Assembly: GCA_046348585.1 (NCBI GenBank)
Contig: JAXMDZ010000010.1
Location: 1-64,000, forward strand
Direction: 5' to 3'
Length of the DNA stretch: 64,000 nt
Origin: JADZAI01 sp046348585
GTDB taxonomy: Bacteria; Pseudomonadota; Alphaproteobacteria; Micropepsales; Micropepsaceae
The position numbers and the translations under genes are program-made. The notes beneath the pieces were generated by a model. That model was not told the origin of the DNA. It did not search any database and saw nothing but the letters and a program-made list of their open reading frames with translations. Of the stretch, positions 1-8,183 are shown in pieces (position 1 is the stretch's first letter; every line of letters begins with the position of its first letter).

Positions 1-1019
1 GCGCGACCCATGCCTCGGAAGCCTCCTACAACAATCTCTGGGGCGTGCCGCTGACGCTCGCCCGGATGCCGGCCGAGACGAAGTTCGGCATCTTCGAAAT
101 CGGCATGAACCATGCCGGCGAGATCCGTCCTCTGGTCGCCCAGGTGAAGCCCGACGTCGCCGTCGTCACCACGGTCGAGGCGGTGCATCTGGCGCATTTC
201 GATCATGTCGAGGCGATCGCCGACGCCAAGGCGGAAATCTTCGAAGGCCTTGCGCCCGGCGGCGTCGCGGTCGTGAACGCCGACAATCCTCATGCCGCGC
301 GGCTCGCCGCCGCCGCGACAAGGGCCGGGGCGCGGGTGTGGACGTTCGGCGAGAAGGGCGGCGAGGCGCAGCTCGTCTCGGTGGCGCTGGGCGAGGCCTC
401 GTCCGACATCGAGGCCGTCATCTTCGGCCAGCATCTCGGCTTCACCTATGGCGCGCCGGGACGGCATTTCGCCCAGAACGCGCTCGGCCTGCTGCTGGTC
501 GTCAAGGCGCTGGGCGCCGACGTCGCGGCGGCGGCCGCGGCGCTGCGCGGCGTGCGGGCGGTCAAGGGCCGCGGGGCGCGCGAAACCATCGCCATCGCGG
601 GCGGCAGCTTCGATCTGCTGGACGAATCCTACAACGCCAATCCGGCCTCGGTCGCCGCCGCGCTGGCGCTGCTCGGCGTCTCCAGGCCCGGCCCCGGCGG
701 ACGGCGGATCGCGGTGCTCGGCGACATGCTGGAGCTGGGGTCCGAGGCCGCCGCGATGCATGCGGGCCTCGCCGCGCCGGTTCTGGCGGCGTCCTGCGAT
801 CTGGTCTTTGCCTGCGGCCCGTCGATGTCGCATCTGTGGGCGGAACTGCCCGTTTCGATTCGCGGCGCCTACGCGCAAAGCTCAGCGGACTTCGCCCAGA
901 TGGTCGCGGCCGACATCCGGCCGGGCGACGTCGTCATGGTGAAAGGCTCGCTCGGAAGCCGGATGGCCCTGGTCGTGGACGCCCTGAAGGCGCGCGCGCT
1001 CGAAGCGGCGGCAGGATAG
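1..1019 (+). CDS. murF: MurF, UDP-MurNAc-tripeptide-D-Ala-D-Ala ligase (5' end cut off)
   Basis: This enzyme adds D-Ala-D-Ala to the UDP-MurNAc-tripeptide, the last cytoplasmic step of peptidoglycan precursor assembly. The reading frame is open from base 3, giving 338 residues. About 120 N-terminal residues, including the ATP-binding GTNGKT loop, lie outside the window. The visible part begins right after that loop (ATHASEASYNN) and keeps the Mur-ligase motifs EIGMNHAGEI, LDESYNANPAS and GDMLELG in the central and C-terminal domains. The stop is 9 bases before mraY, so the two are probably co-transcribed. The identity is secure from the motifs and the dcw-cluster position. Confidence 0.95.
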   Translation, partial: ATHASEASYNNLWGVPLTLARMPAETKFGIFEIGMNHAGEIRPLVAQVKPDVAVVTTVEAVHLAHFDHVEAIADAKAEIFEGLAPGGVAVVNADNPHAARLAAAATRAGARVWTFGEKGGEAQLVSVALGEASSDIEAVIFGQHLGFTYGAPGRHFAQNALGLLLVVKALGADVAAAAAALRGVRAVKGRGARETIAIAGGSFDLLDESYNANPASVAAALALLGVSRPGPGGRRIAVLGDMLELGSEAAAMHAGLAAPVLAASCDLVFACGPSMSHLWAELPVSIRGAYAQSSADFAQMVAADIRPGDVVMVKGSLGSRMALVVDALKARALEAAAG

Positions 1020-1028
1020 GGGACCGCC

Positions 1029-2117
1029 ATGCTTTACCTTCTGCTCGAACCGCTCAGCTCCGATTTCCAGCTCTTCAACCTGTTCCGCTATCTCACCTTC
1101 CGCACCGGCGGCGCGATCATGACGGCGCTGCTGATCGGCCTCGTCTTCGGGCGGCCGCTGATCGACTGGCTGAAGGTGAAGCAGGGCAAGGGCCAGCCGA
1201 TCCGCGACTTCATGGGCGACGCCCATGTGGTCGGCAAGAAGGGCACGCCGACCATGGGCGGCCTGCTGATCCTCATCTCCGCCTTCGCGGCGACGCTGCT
1301 GTGGGCCGATCTCACCAACCGCTATGTCTGGGTGGTGCTGGGCGTGACCGCCCTCTTCGGCGTGCTCGGCTTCTACGACGACTATCTGAAGGTGACCAAG
1401 CAGAAGGCCGACGGCGTTTCGGGCAAGCTGAAGCTGGTGGTGCAGTTCGCCGGGGCGATCGCCGCCTCGTGGCTGATCATGGAATGGCATCCGGCGGCGC
1501 TGTCGGGCGAGGTCGCGGTGCCGTTCTTCAAGGACTTTCTCGTGCCGCTCGGCTACGGCTTCATCGTCTTCGCGACGCTGGTGATCGTGCTGTTCTCGAA
1601 CGCGGTGAACCTGACCGACGGGCTCGACGGCCTCGCCATCGTACCGGTGATGATCGCGGCGGCCTGTTTCGGCCTCATCGCCTATCTCGTCGGCAGCCTC
1701 AACTTCGCCGAATATCTCCAGATCCATGCCGTGCCCGGAACGGCGGAACTCGCCATCGTCTGCGGCGCGCTGCTGGGCGCGGGCCTCGCCTTCCTGTGGT
1801 TCAACGCGCCGCCTGCCATGGTCTTCATGGGCGACACCGGCTCGCTGGCGCTCGGCGGCACGCTCGGCACCATCTCGGTCATCACCAAGCACGAGATCGT
1901 GCTGGGCATCGTCGGCGGCCTGTTCGTGGTGGAGGCGCTCTCCGTCATCGTCCAGGTCGCCTCGTTCAAGCTGACGGGCAAGCGGGTGTTCCGCATGGCC
2001 CCCATCCATCATCACTACGAAAAGAAGGGATGGGCCGAGCCCACCATCGTGATCCGGTTCTGGATCGTGGCGGTGATCCTCGCGCTCATCGGCCTGTCGA
2101 CTCTCAAACTGAGGTGA
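1029..2117 (+). CDS. mraY: MraY, phospho-MurNAc-pentapeptide translocase
   Basis: MraY transfers phospho-MurNAc-pentapeptide onto undecaprenyl phosphate to form lipid I at the inner membrane. The 362 residues match the usual length of about 360. The family signatures are all present: FYDDYLK, NLTDGLDGLA, FMGDTGSLALGG and the histidine-rich PIHHHYEKKGW near the C terminus, among roughly ten hydrophobic segments. Its TGA overlaps the GTG start of murD by 4 bases (GTGA), which is typical of translational coupling in this cluster. Confidence 0.97.
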   Translation: MLYLLLEPLSSDFQLFNLFRYLTFRTGGAIMTALLIGLVFGRPLIDWLKVKQGKGQPIRDFMGDAHVVGKKGTPTMGGLLILISAFAATLLWADLTNRYVWVVLGVTALFGVLGFYDDYLKVTKQKADGVSGKLKLVVQFAGAIAASWLIMEWHPAALSGEVAVPFFKDFLVPLGYGFIVFATLVIVLFSNAVNLTDGLDGLAIVPVMIAAACFGLIAYLVGSLNFAEYLQIHAVPGTAELAIVCGALLGAGLAFLWFNAPPAMVFMGDTGSLALGGTLGTISVITKHEIVLGIVGGLFVVEALSVIVQVASFKLTGKRVFRMAPIHHHYEKKGWAEPTIVIRFWIVAVILALIGLSTLKLR

Positions 2118-3634
2118 CGTCCGTGATCCCCGTTCCTCTCTTTCCCAACGAAACCGTCGCCGTCTTCGGACTGGCGCGGTCGGGGCTGAGCACCGTGCGC
2201 GCGCTGAAGGCGGGCGGAGCGAACGTCGTCGCCTGGGACGACAACGAACGGGGACGGGCGGCGGCGGAAGGCGAGGTCGATCTGCGCCCGCACCGCGAAT
2301 GGGACTGGTCGAAGCTGAAGGCGCTGGTGCTGTCGCCTGGCATTCCGCTGACCCATCCCAAACCGCACGAGGTCGTGCTGGCGGCGCAGGCGCACGGCGT
2401 CGAGATCGTCGGCGACATCGAACTGTTCTGCCGCACGCTCAAGGCCGCGGGGCATTTCAACGGCAATGGCGGGCCTGCTTTTTTTTCGCAAGGAACGGTT
2501 AACCCTACCCACGGGTTAAGGGCGAACGGCAACGGTAACGGTTCGAAAGCCAAGACGCCGCTGATCTGCATCACCGGCACCAACGGCAAGTCGACGACCA
2601 CCGCGCTGATCGGCCATCTGCTCGCCCGCAACGGCTGGGACGCGCAGGTCGGCGGCAATATCGGCAAGCCGGTGCTGGAGCTGGGCGCGCCGCGCGAGGG
2701 CACGATCTATGTGCTGGAGCTGTCGTCCTATCAGCTCGACCTGACGCCGAGCCTGAAGCCCAATGTCGCGGTGCTGCTGAACATCACGCCGGACCATCTC
2801 GACCGCCATGGCGGCATGGACGGCTATATCGCCGCCAAGCGCCGCATCTTCGCGCGCCAGGGGCAGGGCGATCTGGCGGTGATCGGGGTCGATACCCCGG
2901 CGGCGGCCGAAACCTGCACGGCGGTTTCGGCGCGCGGCGGACCGGCGGTCGCGCCGGTCGCGGTGGACCGGGTGATCGGGCGCGGCATCTATGCGCTGGA
3001 CGGGGTTCTCTACGACGGACTCTATTCGCCGCCCGCCGAGATCGCCGATCTGAAGGACGTCGCCACGCTGACCGGCGCGCACAATTGGGAAAACGCCGCC
3101 GCCGCCTATGCCGCCGTGCGCGGCTACATCAAGGACCCCAAGGCGATCGGCCGGTCCTTCGCCTCGTTCGGCGGCCTGCCGCACCGGCTTGAGGCGGTCG
3201 GGCGGATCGGCAAGGTGCGCTTCGTCAACGACAGCAAGGCGACCAACGCCGACGCCGCCGCCAAGGCGCTCGCCGCCTATCCGGGCGACATCCACTGGAT
3301 CATCGGCGGCGTCGCCAAGGCGGGCGGGATCGAGAGCCTGAAGCGTTTTTTCCCGCGCATCGCCCGCGCCTATCTGATCGGCGAGGCGGCCGACGAGTTC
3401 GCCGAGACGCTGGCGAAGGCGGGCGTCGCCTATAGCCGCTGCGGCACGCTGGAGGCGGCTTCGCGCGAGGCGCTGTCGGAGGCGCAGGCCGAGACGGCCG
3501 AGAACCCGGTCGTCCTGCTGTCGCCGGCCTGCGCCTCGTTCGACCAATTCAAGGACTATGAAGAACGCGGTAACCATTTCCGCCGCATCGTCGCCGGACT
3601 CGAACGGGGCGACGGAGCGGCGGCCGCAGCATGA
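2114..3634 (+). CDS. murD: MurD, UDP-MurNAc-L-Ala:D-Glu ligase with an unusual linker insertion
   Basis: MurD adds D-glutamate to UDP-MurNAc-L-alanine. I start it at GTG 2114, which overlaps the mraY stop (GTGA). GTG 2123 is the alternative. The protein is 506 residues, longer than the usual 450-470. The N-terminal Rossmann domain (FGLARSGLSTV) is followed by the ATP loop GTNGKSTTT, the Mur-ligase central motif (ELSSYQLD), NDSKATNADA and a C-terminal SPACASFDQF. The extra length is a block of about 35 residues rich in Asn and Gly, encoded by about 2448-2550 just before the ATP loop. It contains a T8 run and a palindrome that look non-coding in style. The frame stays open, so the protein is probably functional. 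Confidence 0.95.
   Translation: MTSVIPVPLFPNETVAVFGLARSGLSTVRALKAGGANVVAWDDNERGRAAAEGEVDLRPHREWDWSKLKALVLSPGIPLTHPKPHEVVLAAQAHGVEIVGDIELFCRTLKAAGHFNGNGGPAFFSQGTVNPTHGLRANGNGNGSKAKTPLICITGTNGKSTTTALIGHLLARNGWDAQVGGNIGKPVLELGAPREGTIYVLELSSYQLDLTPSLKPNVAVLLNITPDHLDRHGGMDGYIAAKRRIFARQGQGDLAVIGVDTPAAAETCTAVSARGGPAVAPVAVDRVIGRGIYALDGVLYDGLYSPPAEIADLKDVATLTGAHNWENAAAAYAAVRGYIKDPKAIGRSFASFGGLPHRLEAVGRIGKVRFVNDSKATNADAAAKALAAYPGDIHWIIGGVAKAGGIESLKRFFPRIARAYLIGEAADEFAETLAKAGVAYSRCGTLEAASREALSEAQAETAENPVVLLSPACASFDQFKDYEERGNHFRRIVAGLERGDGAAAAA
2499..2519. repeat. Perfect inverted repeat inside murD
   Basis: TTAACCC (2499-2505) and GGGTTAA (2513-2519) form a perfect 7-bp inverted repeat with a 7-base loop. 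It lies in the inserted, asparagine/glycine-rich linker of MurD, 12 bases after a T8 run at 2479-2486. TTAACC-type words are otherwise seen here at putative control sites. It could be a relic of a small palindromic element inserted in frame or an internal control site. The sequence does not decide. Confidence 0.6.
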
Positions 3635-4764
3635 TGACATTCGATCGCACCAACCGCAGCGCGCTCGCGGAGTGGTGGTGGACGTCCGACCGCTGGCTGT
3701 TCGCCACGGTCTCCGCGCTGATGTTCGCCGGCGTCCTGCTGGGCATGGCGGCGAGCCCCGCCATCGCCGAAAAGCTGCGCTACGACACGTTCCATTTCGT
3801 CTCGCGCCAGATCGTCTTCGCGGTGCTGGCGCTGACCGTAATGATGATGGTTTCGCTGCTGAAGCTGCGCGACATCCGCCGCCTGTCGCTCGCCGGCTTC
3901 TTCGCAGGGATCGTGCTGATGGGCCTCGCGGTCGCCATCGGCCCCGAGGTCAAGGGCGCGCATCGCTGGCTCGATTTCGGGCCGCTGTCGATCCAGCCGT
4001 CCGAGTTCACCAAGCCCGCCTTCGTCGTGCTCTGCGCCGCCTGCCTCGCGCAGTGGCAGCGCACCGGCAAGCCCATCGGCCTCATCGCCGGGATCTTCAT
4101 CTACGGCGTCTTCGTCGCCATGCTGGTCCAGCAGCCCGATTTCGGGCAGACCCTGCTCGTCACCGTCACCTTCGGGGCGCTGCTCTTTTTCGCCGGCATC
4201 TCGCTCTGGATCATGGGCGTCTTCGCCGGCATGGGGGCGGGCGCGGCGGTCCTCGCCTACACCTTCTTCCCGCACGTCCAGAGCCGCGTCGACCGCTTCC
4301 TCAATCCCGACAGCGGCGACACGTTCCAGGTCGACCGCGCCATGCGGGCGCTGGAGCATGGCGGGTTCCTCGGCGTCGGGCCGGGCGAGGGCACGGTCAA
4401 GGCGAGCATTCCCGACGCCCATACCGACTTCATCATGGCGGTGGTGGGCGAAGAGTTCGGCCTCGCCGCCTGCATGGTGCTGGCGGCGGTCTTCTGTTTT
4501 CTGGTGCTGCGTGCGCTTCATCGCAGCGTCCAGTGCCCGGATGCGTTCTCCCAGATCGCGGCGGCCGGCCTCGCGGTGATGCTCGGCCTCCAGGCGGTCA
4601 TCAACATGTCGGTCAATCTTCAGCTCATTCCGGCCAAGGGCATGACGCTGCCCTTCATCTCCTATGGCGGCTCGTCGATCCTGGCGCTGGCGCTCAGCGT
4701 CGGCTGCCTCATCGCCATCACCCGCAAGCGGCCCGGCGCGCGGCGGAGGAGGCCGGTCAGGTGA
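3631..4764 (+). CDS. ftsW: FtsW, division-specific lipid II polymerase (SEDS family)
   Basis: FtsW polymerises lipid II at the septum together with its cognate class B PBP. The 377-residue product has an N-terminal cytoplasmic stretch, about ten hydrophobic helices, and the SEDS signatures HRWLDFGPLSIQPSE, PDFGQTLL, GPGEGTVKASIPDAHTDF and LPFISYGGSS. The ATG at 3631 overlaps the murD stop (ATGA). ATG 3634 directly after it is the alternative. The basic, Arg-rich C terminus is cytoplasmic. Its position between murD and murG is the standard dcw order and separates it from RodA. Confidence 0.96.
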   Translation: MMTFDRTNRSALAEWWWTSDRWLFATVSALMFAGVLLGMAASPAIAEKLRYDTFHFVSRQIVFAVLALTVMMMVSLLKLRDIRRLSLAGFFAGIVLMGLAVAIGPEVKGAHRWLDFGPLSIQPSEFTKPAFVVLCAACLAQWQRTGKPIGLIAGIFIYGVFVAMLVQQPDFGQTLLVTVTFGALLFFAGISLWIMGVFAGMGAGAAVLAYTFFPHVQSRVDRFLNPDSGDTFQVDRAMRALEHGGFLGVGPGEGTVKASIPDAHTDFIMAVVGEEFGLAACMVLAAVFCFLVLRALHRSVQCPDAFSQIAAAGLAVMLGLQAVINMSVNLQLIPAKGMTLPFISYGGSSILALALSVGCLIAITRKRPGARRRRPVR

Positions 4765-5849
4765 CGCGGCCCATCGTCATTGCGGCGGGGGGAACGGGCG
4801 GACACACATTTCCGGCGCAGGCGACGGCGCAGGCGCTGATGGCGCGCGGCCACCGCGTGCTGCTGGCGACCGATCCGCGCGGCGCGGCCTTCGCCGCCAA
4901 GGTGCAGGGGGCGGAGCTTCTGCCGATCCGCTCGGCGACTTTCAGCGGCCGCAACCCCATCAGGATCGCCGCCGCGTCGATCGAGATCCTGCGCGGCGTG
5001 ATGCAGGCGCGCGCCGCCTTCCGCCGCGAGAAGCCGCTCGCCGTCGTCGGCTTCGGCGGCTATCCGGCGCTGCCCTCGATGCTGGCGGCGCGGCTGACCG
5101 GCACGCCCTCGATCCTGCACGAAGCGAACGCCCTGCTCGGACGGGTCAACCGGCTCGTCGCCAAACGCGTGACGAAGATCGCCGTCGCCTTCCCCCGCAC
5201 CCATCTTCTGCCCGCCAACGCGGCGGCCAAAACCATCCTCGTCGGCAATCCGGTGCGCCCGGCGATCGTCGAGAAGGCGACGCCCTATTCGCCGCCAGGC
5301 CCCGAGGGGCCGATCCATCTGCTCGTCTTCGGCGGCTCGCAGGGGGCGCGGGTGATGAGCGATGTGGTGCCGGCGGCGCTGGCGTTGCTGCCGGAGGGCC
5401 TGCGCGGGCGGCTGCGCGTCGTCCAGCAGGCGCGCGGCGAGGATCTGGAGCGGGCGCGGGCGGCCTATGCGGCGCTCGGCGTCGCGGCCGAGACCGCCGA
5501 TTTCTTCACCGACATCCCGGAGCGCATGGCGGGGGCGCATCTGACGATCTGCCGCTCGGGCGCGTCCTCCTGCGCCGAACTGACGGCGATGGGGCGGCCC
5601 GCGCTGCTCGTCCCCTATCCGTTCGCCACGGACGACCATCAGAGCTACAACGCGCGCGTTCTGGCCGATTCAGGAGCCGCGAAGATGATTCCCCAGCCCG
5701 CTTTCACCGCCGACGCCGTGGCGCGCGAGATCGAGGGCCTGTTCGCCGATCCGGCCCGGCTCGCTGCGATGGCCGCGGCGGCGAAGGCGCTCGGCCGCCC
5801 CGACGCGGCCGAGGCGCTGGCCGACGCGATCGAGGCGCTGGGACGATGA
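4761..5849 (+). CDS. murG: MurG, lipid II-forming GlcNAc transferase
   Basis: MurG adds GlcNAc to lipid I on the cytoplasmic face of the membrane, giving lipid II. The start is GTG 4761, overlapping the ftsW stop as GTGA, and gives 362 residues. Diagnostic motifs are the N-terminal glycine-rich loop AAGGTGGHTFPA, HEANALLGRVNR, the second loop FGGSQGARVMSD, and the UDP-GlcNAc-binding stretch CRSGASSCAELTAMGRPALL followed by DDHQSYNA. It belongs to the GT-B fold family GT28. Coupled overlaps on both sides place it in one transcript with ftsW and murC. Confidence 0.96.
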   Translation: MTRPIVIAAGGTGGHTFPAQATAQALMARGHRVLLATDPRGAAFAAKVQGAELLPIRSATFSGRNPIRIAAASIEILRGVMQARAAFRREKPLAVVGFGGYPALPSMLAARLTGTPSILHEANALLGRVNRLVAKRVTKIAVAFPRTHLLPANAAAKTILVGNPVRPAIVEKATPYSPPGPEGPIHLLVFGGSQGARVMSDVVPAALALLPEGLRGRLRVVQQARGEDLERARAAYAALGVAAETADFFTDIPERMAGAHLTICRSGASSCAELTAMGRPALLVPYPFATDDHQSYNARVLADSGAAKMIPQPAFTADAVAREIEGLFADPARLAAMAAAAKALGRPDAAEALADAIEALGR

Positions 5850-7249
5850 TGCCGCCGCCGGAAGCGGTCGGCGCGATCCATTTCATCGGGATCGGCGGCA
5901 TCGGCATGTCGGGCATCGCCGAGATGCTGGCGGTCAAGGGCTACCGCGTGCAGGGCAGCGACGCGGCGGAGGGCTACACGCTCGACCGTCTGCGCGGCCT
6001 CGGCGTCGCCGTCTCCGTCGGCCATGCGGCGTCGAACGTGGACGGGGCGCGGGTGGTCGTCGTCTCGTCGGCGATCCGGCCCGACAATGTGGAACTCATG
6101 GCCGCGCGGGCGGCGGGCCTCGCCATCGTGCGCCGGGCCGAAATGCTGGCCGAGCTGATGAAGCCGCTGGAGGCGGTGGCGGTCGCCGGCACGCACGGCA
6201 AGACGACGACGACGACCATGGTCGCGGCGCTGCTGGAGGCGGGCGGGCTGGACCCCAGCGTCGTCAATGGCGGCGTCATCAACGCCTACGGATCGAACGC
6301 CAAGACCGGCAAGGGACGCTGGATGGCGGTCGAGGCCGACGAGAGCGACGGCACGTTCCTGAAACTGCCCGCCCGGGCCGCGGTCGTCACCAATGTCGAT
6401 CCCGAGCATCTCGATCACTTCAAGACCTACGACGCCGTGAAGGCGGCGTTTCGCAGCTTCATCGAGGGCGTGCCGTTCTACGGCTTCGCCGCCGTCTGCG
6501 CCGATCACGCGCCGACGATGGAGATCGCCGCCGCGATCCGCGACCGCCGCATCCTCAGCTACGGTTTCGCCGAAGGCGCGGACGTGCGCGCCGGCAATCT
6601 GTCCGCCGACCGCAACGGCATGGTCTTCGACGTGACCTTCTCGGCCCGCGTGACGGGCGGGGCGGCGACGCTGAAGGGCGTGCATCTGCCGATGCCGGGC
6701 CGCCACAACGTCGCCAATGCGCTGGCCGCGATGACGGTGGCGCGCGAACTCGGCGTCGCCGATGCCGACGCCGTGAAGGGCCTCGCCGCCTTCGAGGGCG
6801 TGCAGCGGCGCTTCACCAGGGTCGGCGTCTGGAACGGCGTCACCGTGATCGACGACTACAGCCACAACCCGCCCAAGATCGCAGCCGCCATCGAAGCGGC
6901 GCGGCAGATGGCGGAGGGCCGGGTCATCGCCGTCGTGCAGCCGCACCGCTTCACGCGCGTGCGCGACCTCTGGGACGGCTTCGTCGGCTGCATGGACGGC
7001 GCGGACGTGGCGATCGTCTCCGACATCTACACGGCGGGCGAAACGCCCATCGAGGGCGTGACCGGCGCGGCGCTGGCCGAGGCGATCGGCCGCCACGGCC
7101 ACGCCGACGCGCGCTATCTTCCGTCCCCGGACGATCTGCCCGCGCTGGTGCGCGCCATCGCGAAGCCCGGCGACTACGTGATCGTCCTCGGCGCGGGCTC
7201 GAACACCTACTGGGCGAAGAAACTGCCGTCGCAGCTGGCGGCGTCATGA
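5846..7249 (+). CDS. murC: MurC, UDP-MurNAc:L-alanine ligase
   Basis: MurC attaches the first peptide residue, L-Ala, to UDP-MurNAc. The chosen start is ATG 5846 (overlap ATGA with murG). ATG 5849 is adjacent. The 467 residues show the N-terminal IHFIGIGGIGMSGIAEML nucleotide-sugar loop, ATP loop GTHGKTTTTT, EADESDGTF, NVDPEHLDHF and IDDYSHNPP of the C-terminal domain. The length is normal for the family. The stop overlaps murB by 4 bases. Confidence 0.97.
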   Translation: MMPPPEAVGAIHFIGIGGIGMSGIAEMLAVKGYRVQGSDAAEGYTLDRLRGLGVAVSVGHAASNVDGARVVVVSSAIRPDNVELMAARAAGLAIVRRAEMLAELMKPLEAVAVAGTHGKTTTTTMVAALLEAGGLDPSVVNGGVINAYGSNAKTGKGRWMAVEADESDGTFLKLPARAAVVTNVDPEHLDHFKTYDAVKAAFRSFIEGVPFYGFAAVCADHAPTMEIAAAIRDRRILSYGFAEGADVRAGNLSADRNGMVFDVTFSARVTGGAATLKGVHLPMPGRHNVANALAAMTVARELGVADADAVKGLAAFEGVQRRFTRVGVWNGVTVIDDYSHNPPKIAAAIEAARQMAEGRVIAVVQPHRFTRVRDLWDGFVGCMDGADVAIVSDIYTAGETPIEGVTGAALAEAIGRHGHADARYLPSPDDLPALVRAIAKPGDYVIVLGAGSNTYWAKKLPSQLAAS

Positions 7250-8160
7250 GCGATCTCGTCTCACGTCTGCCCAAGGTGCGCGGGGCCTACACGCCGAACG
7301 CGCCGATGAGCGAGCTGACCTGGTTCCGCGCGGGCGGGCCGGCGGAGGTGCTGTTCCGTCCGGCCGACGTCGCCGACCTGCAAGCCTTCCTGAAGGCGAA
7401 ACCGGCGGACGTGCCGGTGATGACGGTCGGCGTCGGCTCGAACCTTCTGGTGCGCGACGGCGGCGTGAAGGGCGTCGTCATCCGGCTCGGCGCGGCGTTC
7501 GGCAAGGTGAGCGCGGAGGCGGGGCATCGCCTGCGCGCCGGGGCGGCGGCGCTGGACGTGGCGGCGGCGCGCGTCGCGGCGGACGCCGGGATCGCAGGGC
7601 TTGAGTTCCTGCGCGGCATTCCGGGCACGATCGGCGGCGGGCTGCGCATGAACGCGGGCGCCTATGGCGGCGAGTTCAAGGACGCGCTGGTCGAGGCGCT
7701 CGCCGTGGACGGGGCGGGCGACCTCAGATCGTTCGCGCCGGCCGACCTGAAGATGACCTATCGCCATAGCGAAGCGCCGGAGGATCTGATCTTCGTCGAG
7801 GCGCTGTTCCAGGGCCGGCCGGGCGACCCGGAAACGATCCGCCGGGCGATGGAGGAGATCACCGCGAAGCGCGAGGCGAGCCAGCCGATCCGGACGCGGA
7901 CGGGCGGCTCGACGTTCAAGAATCCGGACCCCACCGCAAGTGGCGGACGCAAGGCGTGGCAACTTATAGATGCGGCCGGATGCCGAGGCCTGAGGCGCGG
8001 AAACGCCATGGTTTCCGATCTTCACTGTAACTTCCTCGTTAACCTTTCTGAAGCAAAGGGAAACGAAATTGAGGCCTTGGGCGAAGAGGTTCGGGCGGCG
8101 GTGAAGGCGGCCACCGGCGTGGACCTCGAATGGGAGATCAAGCGGATCGGCGACGCCTAA
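7246..8160 (+). CDS. murB: MurB, UDP-N-acetylenolpyruvoylglucosamine reductase
   Basis: MurB is an FAD enzyme that reduces enolpyruvyl-UDP-GlcNAc to UDP-MurNAc with NADPH. The 304-residue protein starts at ATG 7246 inside an ATGA overlap with murC. It shows the FAD-binding VGSNLLVRDGG, the RGIPGTIGGGLRMNAGAYGG signature, GGSTFKNP with the active-site Ser, and a C-terminal glutamate region. The last 60 codons (about 7960-8080) are clearly richer in A/T than the rest and contain GTTAACC at 8038-8044, which may reflect an embedded control signal for ddl-ftsQ. Confidence 0.96.
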   Translation: MSDLVSRLPKVRGAYTPNAPMSELTWFRAGGPAEVLFRPADVADLQAFLKAKPADVPVMTVGVGSNLLVRDGGVKGVVIRLGAAFGKVSAEAGHRLRAGAAALDVAAARVAADAGIAGLEFLRGIPGTIGGGLRMNAGAYGGEFKDALVEALAVDGAGDLRSFAPADLKMTYRHSEAPEDLIFVEALFQGRPGDPETIRRAMEEITAKREASQPIRTRTGGSTFKNPDPTASGGRKAWQLIDAAGCRGLRRGNAMVSDLHCNFLVNLSEAKGNEIEALGEEVRAAVKAATGVDLEWEIKRIGDA

Positions 8161-8183
8161 TCGCCATCCCTAAGGGTCTGATT

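Noticed and set aside
882..2015. Large minus-strand frames opposite mraY, murD, ftsA/ftsZ, recN and others
   Set aside because: GC-rich genes produce long antisense frames. These translate to His/Arg/Asp-rich strings without domains, and the plus-strand proteins are clear.
338..2113. Very long open frame running from inside murF into murD
   Set aside because: Before 2114 it is only the shifted frame of murF and mraY, with Arg/Ala/Gly-rich low-complexity translation. Only the murD part is real.
2479..2519. Terminator inside murD (hairpin plus T run)
   Set aside because: The T8 run precedes the palindrome on the plus strand instead of following it, and the frame stays open into conserved MurD sequence.
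2499..2519. CtrA box in murD
   Set aside because: The spacing is TTAA-N13-TTAA, not the N7 of the CtrA consensus.
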